Below are positions 16,676 through 25,381 of a stretch of 43,520 nt of DNA, in pieces; within the stretch, counting starts at the first letter, position 1; the number at the start of each line of letters is the position of its first letter. The position numbers and the translations under genes were made by a program. Source of the DNA: Mesorhizobium sp. dw_380 (GTDB lineage: Bacteria; Pseudomonadota; Alphaproteobacteria; Rhizobiales; Rhizobiaceae); contig NZ_JAFFIW010000048.1 of assembly GCF_018588885.1 (NCBI RefSeq), forward strand, positions 1-43,520, read 5' to 3'. The notes under the pieces were generated by a model. It saw only the letters and a list, made by a program, of their open reading frames with translations. It had not been told where the DNA came from and did not search any database.

Positions 16676-17310
16676 ATGCACCCCATCGCCCTTCTCGACT
16701 ATGCCGGCGTCGCCGTTTTTGCGGCGACCGGGGCGTTGGCAGCGTCGCGCAAGCAGCTCGACGTCATCGGTTTCCTGTTCCTGGCCAGCGTCACCGGCAT
16801 TGGCGGCGGCACTTTTCGCGACCTCATCCTATCAACGTGCCTGTCTTCTGGGTGGGAAACCGCGACTATGTGCTGATCTGCGCGGTGGTTGCGGTCCTGG
16901 TCTTCTTCACCGCGCACCGCGTCGAATCCCGCTACAAGCTGCTGCTCTGGCTCGACGCCATCGGGCTGTCCGCCTTTTCGGTGATGGGCGCGGCCAAGGG
17001 GCTGGCCATCACCGGTTCGCCGGTGGTTTCGATCATCACCGGCATGCTGACCGCGACCTTCGGCGGCATATTGCGCGATCTCCTGGCCGGCGAGCCATCG
17101 GTGCTGCTGAGACCCGAAATCTATGTCACGGCCGCCCTGGCGGGCGCCACCATCTTCACACTGGGCGACGTTGCCGGGCTGGCGCAGATTGTCTCTGGAT
17201 TGGCCGGCTTTGCCGTGGCGTTCGCCGTGCGCGGCGGTGCGCTGCGTTTCGGCTGGTCGTTTGCATCCTACAAGAGCCGGCCCGGCCGGCGGCCGGAAGA
17301 TATTAAGTGA
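16676..17310 (+). pseudogene. TRIC cation channel family protein (UPF0126), frameshifted
   Basis: Two overlapping frames together encode one trimeric intracellular cation channel-type membrane protein of about 210 residues. The first (16676-16876) gives ALLDYAGVAVFAATGALAA and ends in GIGGGTFRDLIL. The second (from about 16832 to 17310) continues NVPVFWVGNRDYVL and carries the second repeat, GMLTATFGGILRDLLAGEPS. The two halves are the expected internal duplication with GGG-FRDL motifs. The break is near 16829-16834, where two extra bases, or one missing base, disrupt the join. It may be a true mutation or a sequencing error. It is flanked by short repeats on both sides. Confidence 0.8.
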
Positions 17311-17320
17311 GAAGTGAGTG

Positions 17321-17454
17321 GCGAATAGGGAGTAGCGAATAGGGATTGCGGATCGCAGGATTGCGGACTAGCCCTCGCTATTCGCTATTCGCTATTCGCT
17401 ATTCGCTATTCGCTATTCGCTATTCGCTATTCGCTATTCGCTATTCGCTATTCG
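17321..17454. repeat. Heptanucleotide tandem array with inverted partner
   Basis: Eleven uninterrupted copies of CGCTATT occupy 17376-17452, followed by CG, ending at the base next to the olsB stop codon. Just upstream, GCGAATA occurs at 17321-17327 and 17335-17341, the inverse of the array unit, so transcripts from either strand can fold. It separates the convergent TRIC and olsB genes. Copy number probably varies between strains. Confidence 0.9.
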
Positions 17455-18342
17455 TCAGGCGGCGAAGCGCTGCACTTCCCCACCATAGTAGTTGACGTAG
17501 CGGGCGCCGATCTCCTTGACCGGCATCACCACGAAGACATCTACCGTCGAAAATTCGCGGTCGATGACGCAGCCGTCGCCGATGCGGGCACCGACCCTGA
17601 GATAGCCTTTGACCAAAGGCGGCATCGCCGCGATCGCCGCCTTGGCGTTGACCGCCTCGATCGGCATCAGGTCCATGGAGCAGTAGCGCCCGGACACCGC
17701 GCGCACGTCCCAGGCCGAGTTCGTGCGGCAGTGGTGAGCGAGATAGGTGAGCGCCTCGGCGTGTGCCGCCGGTACGGTGCCATGGAAGGAGGCACAGCCG
17801 GTCATCACGCCGATTTCGTAGTGGTTGATATAGGCCCAGATGCCTTGCCAGAGCGCCTCGATGGTGCGCTTCGAGCGGTACTCGGGCAAAACACAGGAAC
17901 GGCCGAGCTCGAGAAAACGCTGTCCGGGATGGCGGGCGATGAGCTTGGTCAGCTCGAACTCGCCTTCGGAATAGAAACCGCCGGCGGCAGCCGCGATTTC
18001 TTGCCGCAGCAGCCGATAGGTGCCGACGATGCGGCGATGCTCGGGGCCGGAAATTGAGTGGTCGAAGACAAGCAGGTGATCGCAGAGCGGATCGAATCGG
18101 TCGGCGTCACGACGGTCCTGCGCCTGGAACAGATCCTTCCTGGCGCCAAGCTCGTCGTAAAACACCCGGTAGCGCACTTCCTGCGCGGCCGCGATCTCGG
18201 CCTCGTTGCGGGCGAGCCGCACTTCGAGATTGCCGATACGGCCGAGTGCTGCGCCTTTTATGACGGAATCGACATTACGTCCGGCAAGCAAGGCGCTGCT
18301 GGCGTTCGGCCGAGTGTCACATTCCGGCATAACTGTATGCAC
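17455..18342 (-). CDS. olsB: L-ornithine N-alpha-acyltransferase OlsB
   Basis: A 295-residue GNAT-like acyltransferase that transfers a 3-hydroxyacyl chain from acyl carrier protein to ornithine, the first step of ornithine lipid synthesis at the membrane. Family features seen are EVRYRVFYDELGA, RFDPLCDHLLVFD, FLELGRSCVLPEYRSK and the late YLRVGARIGDGCVIDREF. Length matches rhizobial OlsB. The start is GTG 18342, supported by AAGGAG about eight bases upstream; an in-frame ATG at 18330 is the alternative. Its partner olsA is not in the window. The stop codon abuts the CGCTATT array. Confidence 0.9.
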   Translation of the reverse strand: MHTVMPECDTRPNASSALLAGRNVDSVIKGAALGRIGNLEVRLARNEAEIAAAQEVRYRVFYDELGARKDLFQAQDRRDADRFDPLCDHLLVFDHSISGPEHRRIVGTYRLLRQEIAAAAGGFYSEGEFELTKLIARHPGQRFLELGRSCVLPEYRSKRTIEALWQGIWAYINHYEIGVMTGCASFHGTVPAAHAEALTYLAHHCRTNSAWDVRAVSGRYCSMDLMPIEAVNAKAAIAAMPPLVKGYLRVGARIGDGCVIDREFSTVDVFVVMPVKEIGARYVNYYGGEVQRFAA

Positions 18343-18535
18343 GAGTGATTCTCCTTCGAGCCATCCCTCTTGGCACGGGGATACGGTGTAGGTGCAACAG
18401 GATTGTGACAGTACCGTGATACGGCGTCGCGGGCAATACTTCGTCGGCTGGCGAAAACGGTCAACCGGCTATGTTAGGTGAGGAGACTTGAGGTGCGGCG
18501 CGTCCGCTCGGGGTCAGGCACCGCGCTCCAGGCCT

Positions 18536-18594
18536 TTGTTTTCATGCTTGTCGTTTTCCAGAAGCCGAAGCCAGTTTTGGGGCAAAATGCATCA
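18536..18594. repeat. Possible degenerate intergenic element
   Basis: The stretch between olsB and the kinase gene has CATGCTTGTCG at its left and GGCAAAATGCAT at its right, an imperfect inverted arrangement resembling a second type of Rhizobiales intergenic element known to me from related genomes. Only one copy is visible in the window. Confidence 0.25.
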
Positions 18595-18617
18595 GCCGCG
18601 CGCCGGAAAAAGTCGAC

Positions 18618-20906
18618 TCAAGCGGCGACCTGGCCCTCGACGGCGTTGACCAGCGCGTCGGGGTCGAGCGGCTTGGTGACGAAGCCGCTGGCGCCGTGGG
18701 CGAGCACGGCATGACGGGTCTTTTCCTGGCTGTCGGCCGACAGCACCATGATCGGCACAGGCGGCGCGGACGTTTCCTCCTCATGGCGGCGGATCGCGGC
18801 AATCGCGTCCAGTCCATCCATGACGGGCATATGCAGGTCCATCAGCACCACGTCGAATCGATGCTTGTGCCCGGCGCTGGTGACGGCCTCGACGGCGGCC
18901 TTGCCATTGCCGACCACCTTCACGCGATGCCCCGCCTTCAACAGCGTGGCGCGGGCCAGCATGGCATTGATGTCGTTGTCTTCGGCAATCAGCACCGAGA
19001 GGCCCTGCAGGCGGTCACTCGAGGCGCGAAGCGCGGGGGTGCGGCGCTTTTCCGGCTGCGGCTGGGCAAACGCCGGTGCATGGCTGGTCAAAAGGACACG
19101 CAAAAGTGTTCCCCCGCGCACCGGCCGGGCAAGGAAGGTCGCGTAACCGCTGGCGCGGAACTCGCCGAGCATGCCGCGGTCGGTCGGCGCGATCAGGGTG
19201 ATGGCCTCGCAATCGGAAAAGCCGCCTTGGCGCAACCGCTTGAGCAGCCTTCCGTCACCATCTTCCATGGCCGCGTCGACGAGAAGAACGTCACAGCCGT
19301 CGGCGAAGGAGGCGGCCTGCGCGACGGTGGTGGCGATCCCGGCGGTGCCGCCATTGGCGCGGATGGTGCGGGCGATGGCGTCGGCCTCGACAGTGTTCCT
19401 GGACAGGATCACCGCGCGCCTGCCGGCAAGCGCGTTCAGCCGGCCCTGCGGCGCTTCCGTGGCCTCCGTGGCCGGAATTTCGAAGACGAATTCCGACCCT
19501 TGGCCAAGCCGGCTGGACACCGAAATGGTGCCGCCCATCGCAGCCACGAGGCGCTTCGAGATGGTCAGTCCGAGCCCCGCCCCGCCATGCGCGCGCGTCG
19601 AGGTGCCGTCGGCCTGCTCGAATTCCTCGAAGATGCGCTCCATGTCCTCCTCGCGCAGGCCGGGACCGGTATCGGCGATGGTGAAGCAGATGCGGTCGCG
19701 GCTCTCTGTGCGAGCGCGCGCGACGGTGACCAGCACGCCGCCGCTGTCGGTGAACTTGATGGCGTTGCCGATGAGGTTGAGCAACACCTGCCTGACCCGG
19801 CCCGGATCGGCGGTGATCAATTGCGGTACATCCGGTTCGACGTGGCAGCCGAGGCCAATATCCTTGGCGAACGCACGCGCGGCGAGCAATTCGATGATGT
19901 TGTCGGCGATCTCGCGCACCGACATGGGCTGCGGTTCCGGATCGAAGCGGCCGGCCTCGATCTTGGAATAGTCGAGCAGGTCCTCGATCAGGGCGAGCAA
20001 GGCGCTGGCCGAAGTCGAGATAGCGCCGACATAGGTCTGCTGTTCCGGCGACAGGCTGGTGTCGGCGAGCAGCCTTGCCATGCCCATGATGCCGTTCATT
20101 GGCGTGCGGATTTCATGGCTGACAGTGGCGAGGAAGCGCGATTTGGCCTGGCTTGCGTATTCGGCCCGCTCGCGCGCTGTGATCAGCGAGGATTCGGCGC
20201 GTTTGCGGGCGGTGATGTCGCGGGCGATGGCACGATGCGAAACCGAACCGCTGTCCTTGTCGCGCACCGACAATTCGATCCAGGAGAACCAGCGCGGCCC
20301 GCTTGGCGTGCGGATGGCAACGTCGGTGGAACTTAGGCACTCATGGTCGGAGAAGGCAGCATCGGGGACGATGCCGACCTCGATGCCGAGTTCGGTCAGG
20401 GTCTTGCCGGCAAGGTCGCGCTGATCGGTTTCGACGAGATCGGCGAACACCTTGTTGGCATAGACGATGTAGCCGTCGCGATCGCGGTGGATGACGAGGT
20501 CGCCAAGCGCGTCGATGAGACCGCGAAAGCGCTCCTCGCTTTCCTGCATTTCCCACATGCGGTCGGCCAGCGTCTCGATCTCGGCGCGGCTGCGGGCGGT
20601 GGTCTCGTCAAGCAGCACCACGGTGCGGTGTACTCTGCGTCTGGCATGCAGATGCATGGCAAGTCCGGCGAGGCCGGTTGCCAGCAATGCGAGGCTGATG
20701 AAGACCGGCGCCCCGGTCAGATGGGCGAGGCCCGCCAGTATGACGATGGCAACGAAGGTCAGGAACGGCAGGCCTTCCCGCCTGGCCACCTGCTGCTCGG
20801 GCACCAACGGAGGCGCAGCGATAAACCGCCGCGCCGGCGCCGGCGCGGCAATCGCATCGACGTCGTCGCCAGTGTCCGCCTGTTGGCTGCCGGATTCCGC
20901 GATCAT
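18618..20906 (-). CDS. PAS-containing hybrid sensor histidine kinase/response regulator
   Basis: A 762-residue membrane-bound hybrid kinase. Two hydrophobic segments near 47-63 and 66-84 leave almost no periplasmic loop. A short coiled coil and a PAS domain (about 124-235) follow. HisKA has the phosphorylated His264 in ATVSHEIRTPMNG. The ATPase domain shows NLIGNAIKF, ADTGPGL and GGAGLGL. A first receiver-like domain (about 490-600) keeps an Asp in VLLVDAA but lacks the acidic pair and has LARPV in place of the lysine motif, so it is probably not phosphorylated. The last receiver is intact, with AEDND, VLMDLHMPVMDG and VTKPLD. No partner regulator lies next to it. The signal is unknown. Confidence 0.9.
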   Translation of the reverse strand: MIAESGSQQADTGDDVDAIAAPAPARRFIAAPPLVPEQQVARREGLPFLTFVAIVILAGLAHLTGAPVFISLALLATGLAGLAMHLHARRRVHRTVVLLDETTARSRAEIETLADRMWEMQESEERFRGLIDALGDLVIHRDRDGYIVYANKVFADLVETDQRDLAGKTLTELGIEVGIVPDAAFSDHECLSSTDVAIRTPSGPRWFSWIELSVRDKDSGSVSHRAIARDITARKRAESSLITARERAEYASQAKSRFLATVSHEIRTPMNGIMGMARLLADTSLSPEQQTYVGAISTSASALLALIEDLLDYSKIEAGRFDPEPQPMSVREIADNIIELLAARAFAKDIGLGCHVEPDVPQLITADPGRVRQVLLNLIGNAIKFTDSGGVLVTVARARTESRDRICFTIADTGPGLREEDMERIFEEFEQADGTSTRAHGGAGLGLTISKRLVAAMGGTISVSSRLGQGSEFVFEIPATEATEAPQGRLNALAGRRAVILSRNTVEADAIARTIRANGGTAGIATTVAQAASFADGCDVLLVDAAMEDGDGRLLKRLRQGGFSDCEAITLIAPTDRGMLGEFRASGYATFLARPVRGGTLLRVLLTSHAPAFAQPQPEKRRTPALRASSDRLQGLSVLIAEDNDINAMLARATLLKAGHRVKVVGNGKAAVEAVTSAGHKHRFDVVLMDLHMPVMDGLDAIAAIRRHEEETSAPPVPIMVLSADSQEKTRHAVLAHGASGFVTKPLDPDALVNAVEGQVAA

Positions 20907-21036
20907 GCGAAATCCTTGCCAGACAGAGATTATGGAAAATTGCGGCTGATCGTTCGAATTTTAGGCAATACGCGTTTTTTGTCCCGGCAGCGGCGGATTA
21001 GCCACCGGCTTCGGCAATTCAATCCGCTGGCTGCAA

Positions 21037-21051
21037 GCCCGCCGAGGCGGG
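21037..21051 (-). terminator. Small GC hairpin after the AcuI-like gene
   Basis: On the minus strand the stop codon is followed directly by CCCGC-CTCG-GCGGG. No T-run follows, so it is a weak candidate. Confidence 0.25.
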
Positions 21052-22041
21052 TCACATGTCGACGACGACTCGTCCGCGGATCTTGCCGTCAACGATGTCG
21101 CGTGCCGCATCGATGATGCCGTCGAAGCCGATGGTCCTGGACAGGCTGGCGAGCTTCTGCAGGTCGAGATCGGAGCCAATGCGCCGCCAGGCCTCAAGAC
21201 GTACAGCCTTCGGCGCCATCACCGAATCGATGCCGAGCAGCGAAACGCCGCGCAGGATGAAGGGGGCCACGCTCGACGGCAGATCCATGCCGCCGGCCAG
21301 GCCGCAGGCGGCGACCGCGCCACCATAGGAGGTCATCGACAGCACATTGGCCAGCGTGTGGCTGCCGACCGAATCGATGCCGCCGGCCCAGCGTTCCTTG
21401 GCCAACGGTTTGGCCGGTTGGTTGAGCTCGTCGCGCGAGATCACCTCCGCGGCGCCAAGGTTGATCAGATAGGGGCTTTCGGCATTGCGGCCGGTCGACG
21501 CAACGACATGATAGCCGAGGCTGGACAGGATGGAGACCGCGACAGAACCGACGCCGCCGGCGGCGCCCGTCACCACCACCGGGCCACGGTCGGGCAGGAT
21601 GCCGTGCCGCTCCAGCGCCATGACGCAGAGCATGGCGGTGTAGCCGGCGGTGCCGACCGCCATCGCGTCATGCGGGCTCATGCCGTCCGGCAGCGGCACC
21701 AGCCAATCACCCTTGACGCGGGCGCGCCCGGCATAGGCGCCGAAATGGGTTTCGCCGACACCCCAGCCGTTCAGGATGACCTTGTCTCCCTTGCGCCAAT
21801 CGGGATTGGACGACGAGATGACGGTGCCGGCAAAGTCGATGCCCGGCACCAGCGGCCAACGGCGAACCACCGGCGCCTTGCCGGTGATTGCCAGCCCATC
21901 CTTGTAGTTGACGGTCGTCGCCTCGACCGCGACGGTGACGTCGCCCTCCATCAAGTCGGAGTCGGTGAGATCTGTCACGGCGACGGACTGTTCCTTGTCG
22001 GCGTCGCGCGAAACGAGGATGGCTTTGAAGGTTTTGGTCAT
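21052..22041 (-). CDS. acuI: MDR family oxidoreductase, AcuI/YhdH-like acryloyl-CoA reductase
   Basis: A 329-residue medium-chain dehydrogenase of the YhdH/AcuI group, NADPH-dependent enzymes that reduce acryloyl-CoA to propanoyl-CoA. Seen features are TTVNYKDGLAITGK, PGIDFAGTV, a nucleotide-binding VVTGAAGGVGSVAV near 155-168, and the closing DIVDGKIRGRVVVDM, all characteristic of the group. Zinc ligands are absent. ATG 22041 is preceded by GGAG. It follows lspA by 55 bases on the same strand. The family call is firm; the physiological substrate is inferred from named relatives. Confidence 0.88.
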   Translation of the reverse strand: MTKTFKAILVSRDADKEQSVAVTDLTDSDLMEGDVTVAVEATTVNYKDGLAITGKAPVVRRWPLVPGIDFAGTVISSSNPDWRKGDKVILNGWGVGETHFGAYAGRARVKGDWLVPLPDGMSPHDAMAVGTAGYTAMLCVMALERHGILPDRGPVVVTGAAGGVGSVAVSILSSLGYHVVASTGRNAESPYLINLGAAEVISRDELNQPAKPLAKERWAGGIDSVGSHTLANVLSMTSYGGAVAACGLAGGMDLPSSVAPFILRGVSLLGIDSVMAPKAVRLEAWRRIGSDLDLQKLASLSRTIGFDGIIDAARDIVDGKIRGRVVVDM

Positions 22042-22096
22042 CTTTTTCTCCGCGATCTGCTTGGCGTCCGGACTGTGCGGCGATGGGCGCGCAGGG

Positions 22097-22579
22097 TCAA
22101 TCGTTCGAAGGCGTAGGCTCGCGCCGCCAGCCGATGAGCTCGTCGAAGACGATCAATGCCGCGCCGACGGAAATGAAAGCGTCGGCAAGGTTGAAGACGG
22201 CAAAGGACCAGACCGGCGTGTGGAACAGGATGTAGTCGATGACGTGGCCGTGGATCGCGCGGTCGATTAGATTGCCTAGCGCGCCGCCGATGATCAGGGC
22301 GAAGCCGGTGCGGGCGACGACATGGCCCGACGGCGTACGGGTGGCGAGATAGAGCACGAAACCGACGACCAGCACGGCGATGACCACCAGGCCGATGTCG
22401 CCCAAGGAGGAGAACATCGAGAAGGCGATGCCGGTGTTGTAGGTGCGGAACAGCGCCAGGAATGGCAGCAGATCGAGCTTTTCCTGAAAGGGCAGGCCGG
22501 TTTCGACCAGATGCTTTATCCACTGATCGAGCGCTATTGCCGCGGCGACAAGCAGCGCGTAGGGGGACCATGATCTCAA
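22097..22579 (-). CDS. lspA: Lipoprotein signal peptidase (signal peptidase II)
   Basis: A 160-residue inner-membrane aspartic protease that removes signal peptides from diacylated prolipoproteins. It has four hydrophobic segments. The catalytic aspartates are Asp115 in HGHVIDYI and Asp133 in FNLADAF, aligned with D114 and D141 of E. coli. The NTGIAFSMF and GGALGNLIDR motifs are also present. The start is TTG 22579 with AAGG about nine bases upstream; the nearby ATG 22571 is in another frame. It follows the RNA methyltransferase gene by 13 bases and is probably co-transcribed. Confidence 0.94.
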   Translation of the reverse strand: MRSWSPYALLVAAAIALDQWIKHLVETGLPFQEKLDLLPFLALFRTYNTGIAFSMFSSLGDIGLVVIAVLVVGFVLYLATRTPSGHVVARTGFALIIGGALGNLIDRAIHGHVIDYILFHTPVWSFAVFNLADAFISVGAALIVFDELIGWRREPTPSND

Positions 22580-22592
22580 GGGCGGACAACCT

Positions 22593-23450
22593 TCATTGCT
22601 GGTCGACTAATGGTTCGAGTTTCAGCGCGCCGCGCCGGATCTCGAACAGCATGATGCCGGTGGCGACGGCGAGATTGAGCGAATCGGCGCGACCCGCTTG
22701 CGGAATCCTGAGCAGCCTGTCGCAACTCGCCGCCAGGCTTTCGGGCAGGCCTTGCTGCTCGTTGCCCATCATCAGGAGCACGGGGCCGCGGGAAAAATCG
22801 ATCGAGCGGTAGTCGACCGCGCCTTTCAGATGCGTGCCGGCGACGAGGCCTGAAAACCCGCCGCGCCAGGCCAGGAAAGCCTCGGTCGTGGCCTTCGCCA
22901 CCGGCACGGCAAAGATCGAACCCATTGTGGCCCGCACCGTCTCCACGGAAAACGGATCGGTGGTGTCGCCGACCAGGATGACGCCCTTGGCACCGACGGC
23001 ATCGACGGTGCGGATAACGGTGCCGAGGTTGCCGGGATCGCGCACCCGGTCGAGAGCCACCCAGACATCGCCATTGTCGGCGCGGATGTCCTTCAGGGCC
23101 AGGAACTTCTGCGAGAAGACGCCGACCACCATTTGCGGATTGTCGCGGCGGGTGATGGCGACAAGCACCTTTTCCGACACTTCAAGCACCGTGCCGCCGG
23201 CGGCAACCGTGCGCGCCGCGACCTTTTCCACGGCTGCATTGCCGCGTCCGGCCTTGGCGAAAACCAATGTCCTGATCTGCCAGCCAAGGTCGAGCGCATC
23301 GATGACCAGCTTCAGCCCCTCGGCCATGAAGGCGTTCTGCTGGTCGCGGAATTTCTTCAAGGCAAGTGCCTTGATGTCCTTGACCAGTGGATTGGCGAGG
23401 CTGGTGACTTCCTTCACCTGGCCGGGAGCGCCTGCCTGCCGCTCGTTCAT
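22593..23450 (-). CDS. TrmH/SpoU family RNA methyltransferase
   Basis: A 285-residue SPOUT-class methyltransferase that 2'-O-methylates RNA, probably rRNA or tRNA, with a trefoil knot for SAM binding. An N-terminal substrate-binding domain (about 10-110) is followed by the catalytic domain with DPGNLGTVIRTVDAVGAKG, the MGSIFAVPV motif, LMMGNEQQGLP and the last knot motif SLNLAVATGIMLFE. ATG 23450 has GGAG upstream. It sits between the second methyltransferase and lspA with short gaps of 17 and 13 bases. Which nucleotide is modified cannot be told. Confidence 0.9.
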   Translation of the reverse strand: MNERQAGAPGQVKEVTSLANPLVKDIKALALKKFRDQQNAFMAEGLKLVIDALDLGWQIRTLVFAKAGRGNAAVEKVAARTVAAGGTVLEVSEKVLVAITRRDNPQMVVGVFSQKFLALKDIRADNGDVWVALDRVRDPGNLGTVIRTVDAVGAKGVILVGDTTDPFSVETVRATMGSIFAVPVAKATTEAFLAWRGGFSGLVAGTHLKGAVDYRSIDFSRGPVLLMMGNEQQGLPESLAASCDRLLRIPQAGRADSLNLAVATGIMLFEIRRGALKLEPLVDQQ

Positions 23451-23467
23451 TCAGGACTCCCGGGCAT

Positions 23468-24553
23468 TCAGGCCACCCAACGCGAAAACAGTGAGGTCGA
23501 AAGCGCCCTGCCGGCGGACTTTTCGCGAATGATCAGCTCACCCGATTCAACCCTGCCGCCCATGCCGGCGAAGGTGTCGCGCATCAAGGCATGGATGGCG
23601 AAGAAGGAGGCGCGGATCGAATAGGCGGTCAGCACCACGGCAAGCGGTTTCGGCGTCAGGATCGCGCGGCAAAGGTCAGTCAAATCAGGCAGGTCCTCGA
23701 ACAATTGCCAGACCTCGCCCTTGGGGCCGCGGCCATAGGCCGGCGGGTCGAACAGGATGATGTCGTAGCAGCTGCCGCGGCGCTCCTCGCGCTCGGCGAA
23801 CTTCACGGCGTCGTCGACGATCCAGCGGATCGGCTTGCCGCCGAGCCCGGCCATCTCCTGGTTTTCACGAGCCCAGCCGATCGCCTTCTTCGAGGCGTCG
23901 ACATGGGTGACCTCGGCGCCCGCGCGGGCTGCCACCAGAGACGCGAGCCCGGTATAGCCGAACAGGTTGAGCACCTTGACCGGCCGTTTGGCCGCCGCGA
24001 TCAGGCCCGCCATGTGGTCCCAGTGCGAGGCCTGTTCGGGAAAGACGCCGACATGGCGAAACGAGGTGAAACGGCCGAGATAGTCGATGCCGTCATGCTT
24101 CATCGGCCAGGTCTCGCCGAGCGGCGTTTTCGGAAAACGCCAGCGGCCGAGGCCCTCCTCGTCGGTGTCGCCGGTGAAGATAGCGTCGGCTCGCTCCCAG
24201 TCCTTCGCCGGCAAGGCCTTCCGCCAGATTGCCTGGCCCTCGGGCCGCACGATGCGGTAGGGGCCGTACTGTTCCAGTTTTTGGCCGGCGCCGCTGTCGA
24301 GCAGTGCATAATCGGCATTGGGCGCCACTTCGAGGATCAGCGGAAGCTGCTCCGCGGGCAGGGCGCCGTCGCGACGGGCGAGGACGCGCGGCACGGATTT
24401 CGGTGTGGGCTGGTTTTCCGGTTTCAAGTCACGCGGTTCGCGCGGCCTGGCGTCCGGCCGTGCCGCTCCACGCATCTCGTGCGGGCGCGCCTCTCCGGTT
24501 CCGCTTTTCGCGGGCGGGCGGTTGTCGCGGCGTTTGTCGCGAAAAGACTTCAA
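23468..24553 (-). CDS. Class I SAM-dependent RNA methyltransferase (RlmI/RlmK-like)
   Basis: A Rossmann-fold methyltransferase of about 361 residues related to the 23S rRNA cytosine methyltransferases. SAM-binding motif I is VLNLFGYTGLASL, followed by EVTHVDASKKAIGWARENQ and the catalytic DIILFDPPAYGRGPKG. It ends in the typical LSTSLFSRW. The N-terminus is a basic, low-complexity stretch, so the start is uncertain. I used TTG 24553, which has GGAG about ten bases upstream and gives a basic tail like relatives I know. The frame is open to TTG 24613, and the first ATG is 24475. It heads a minus-strand run with the TrmH gene and lspA. Confidence 0.85.
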   Translation of the reverse strand: MKSFRDKRRDNRPPAKSGTGEARPHEMRGAARPDARPREPRDLKPENQPTPKSVPRVLARRDGALPAEQLPLILEVAPNADYALLDSGAGQKLEQYGPYRIVRPEGQAIWRKALPAKDWERADAIFTGDTDEEGLGRWRFPKTPLGETWPMKHDGIDYLGRFTSFRHVGVFPEQASHWDHMAGLIAAAKRPVKVLNLFGYTGLASLVAARAGAEVTHVDASKKAIGWARENQEMAGLGGKPIRWIVDDAVKFAEREERRGSCYDIILFDPPAYGRGPKGEVWQLFEDLPDLTDLCRAILTPKPLAVVLTAYSIRASFFAIHALMRDTFAGMGGRVESGELIIREKSAGRALSTSLFSRWVA

Positions 24554-24688
24554 GCAGGCGCATCTCCGAGCGGCGTGCCGCTTTTGGCATAGGGCAACCG
24601 GCTTCGCAACCAAGTCTGCCGTGACCGCCTCTCCTGTTCATGTCGGTCAGCGATGGACCAATGTCAAAGAAACAGGCAAATCTGCTGC

Positions 24689-25378
24689 ATGTCCCGCTCC
24701 GAACGCCTGCTCGACCTGATCCAGTGCCTGCGCCGGCACCGCCGGCCGGTGAGCGGGCAGACGCTGGCCAATGAGCTTGGGATTTCGATCCGTACGCTCT
24801 ACCGCGACATCGCCACGCTGCAGGGGCAGGGCGCGCCGATCGAGGGCGAGGCGGGGTTGGGCTATGTGCTCAAGCCCGGCTTCATGCTGCCGCCGCTGAT
24901 GTTCAGCGACGAGGAGATCGAAGCCATCGTGCTCGGCTCGCGCTGGGTCGCCAAGCAGCCGGACCGGCGTCTCTCGGCCGCTGCCGCCAATGCACTGGCC
25001 AAGATCGCAGCTGTGCTGCCAGACGATCTGCGCGAGGAACTCGATGCTTCGACGCTGCTGGTCGGGCCGCCCGCTGCAGCCATCGAGGGCATCGACCTCG
25101 GCGTCGTGCGGCAGGCCATCCGCAACGAACGCAAGCTCGCCTTTCTCTATCGCGACGCCGGCGGCGCCGCGTCGCAACGCATCGTCTGGCCGTTTGCGCT
25201 CGGCTTCTTCGACAAGGTGCGGGTGGTGGTGGCGTGGTGCGAGATGCGGCAGGATTTCCGCCATTTTCGCGCCGATCGCATCGCTGAGCTCAACGCCATC
25301 GATACACGCTATCCCCGACGCCGTCAGGCAATGCTTAGGGAATGGCGGGCGACCATCGAGAAGCCACGCGGATCATGA
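24689..25378 (+). CDS. YafY-type transcriptional regulator with WYL domain
   Basis: A 229-residue DNA-binding regulator. The N-terminal HTH (about 1-60) has RLLDLIQCLRRHRRPVSGQ and SIRTLYRDIATLQ, the DeoR-like recognition helix of the YafY group. A linker with GYVLKPGFMLPPLMFSDEE leads to the WYL-type ligand-sensing region (about 130-215), where KLAFLYRDAGG and FDKVRVVVAWCEMRQDFRHF are characteristic. I chose ATG 24689, which starts at the conserved MSRSERLL; the frame begins at 24653. It is followed by a near-perfect palindrome and then a VOC gene, suggesting it controls that gene. Confidence 0.88.
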   Translation: MSRSERLLDLIQCLRRHRRPVSGQTLANELGISIRTLYRDIATLQGQGAPIEGEAGLGYVLKPGFMLPPLMFSDEEIEAIVLGSRWVAKQPDRRLSAAAANALAKIAAVLPDDLREELDASTLLVGPPAAAIEGIDLGVVRQAIRNERKLAFLYRDAGGAASQRIVWPFALGFFDKVRVVVAWCEMRQDFRHFRADRIAELNAIDTRYPRRRQAMLREWRATIEKPRGS

Positions 25379-25381
25379 CGG

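Noticed and set aside
17376..17452. Possible CRISPR array
   Set aside because: The units are seven bases with no spacers and no cas genes nearby; it is a simple tandem repeat.
18696..20336. Plus-strand open frame of 546 codons opposite the hybrid kinase
   Set aside because: It is antisense to a clear kinase gene, with composition typical of shadow frames.
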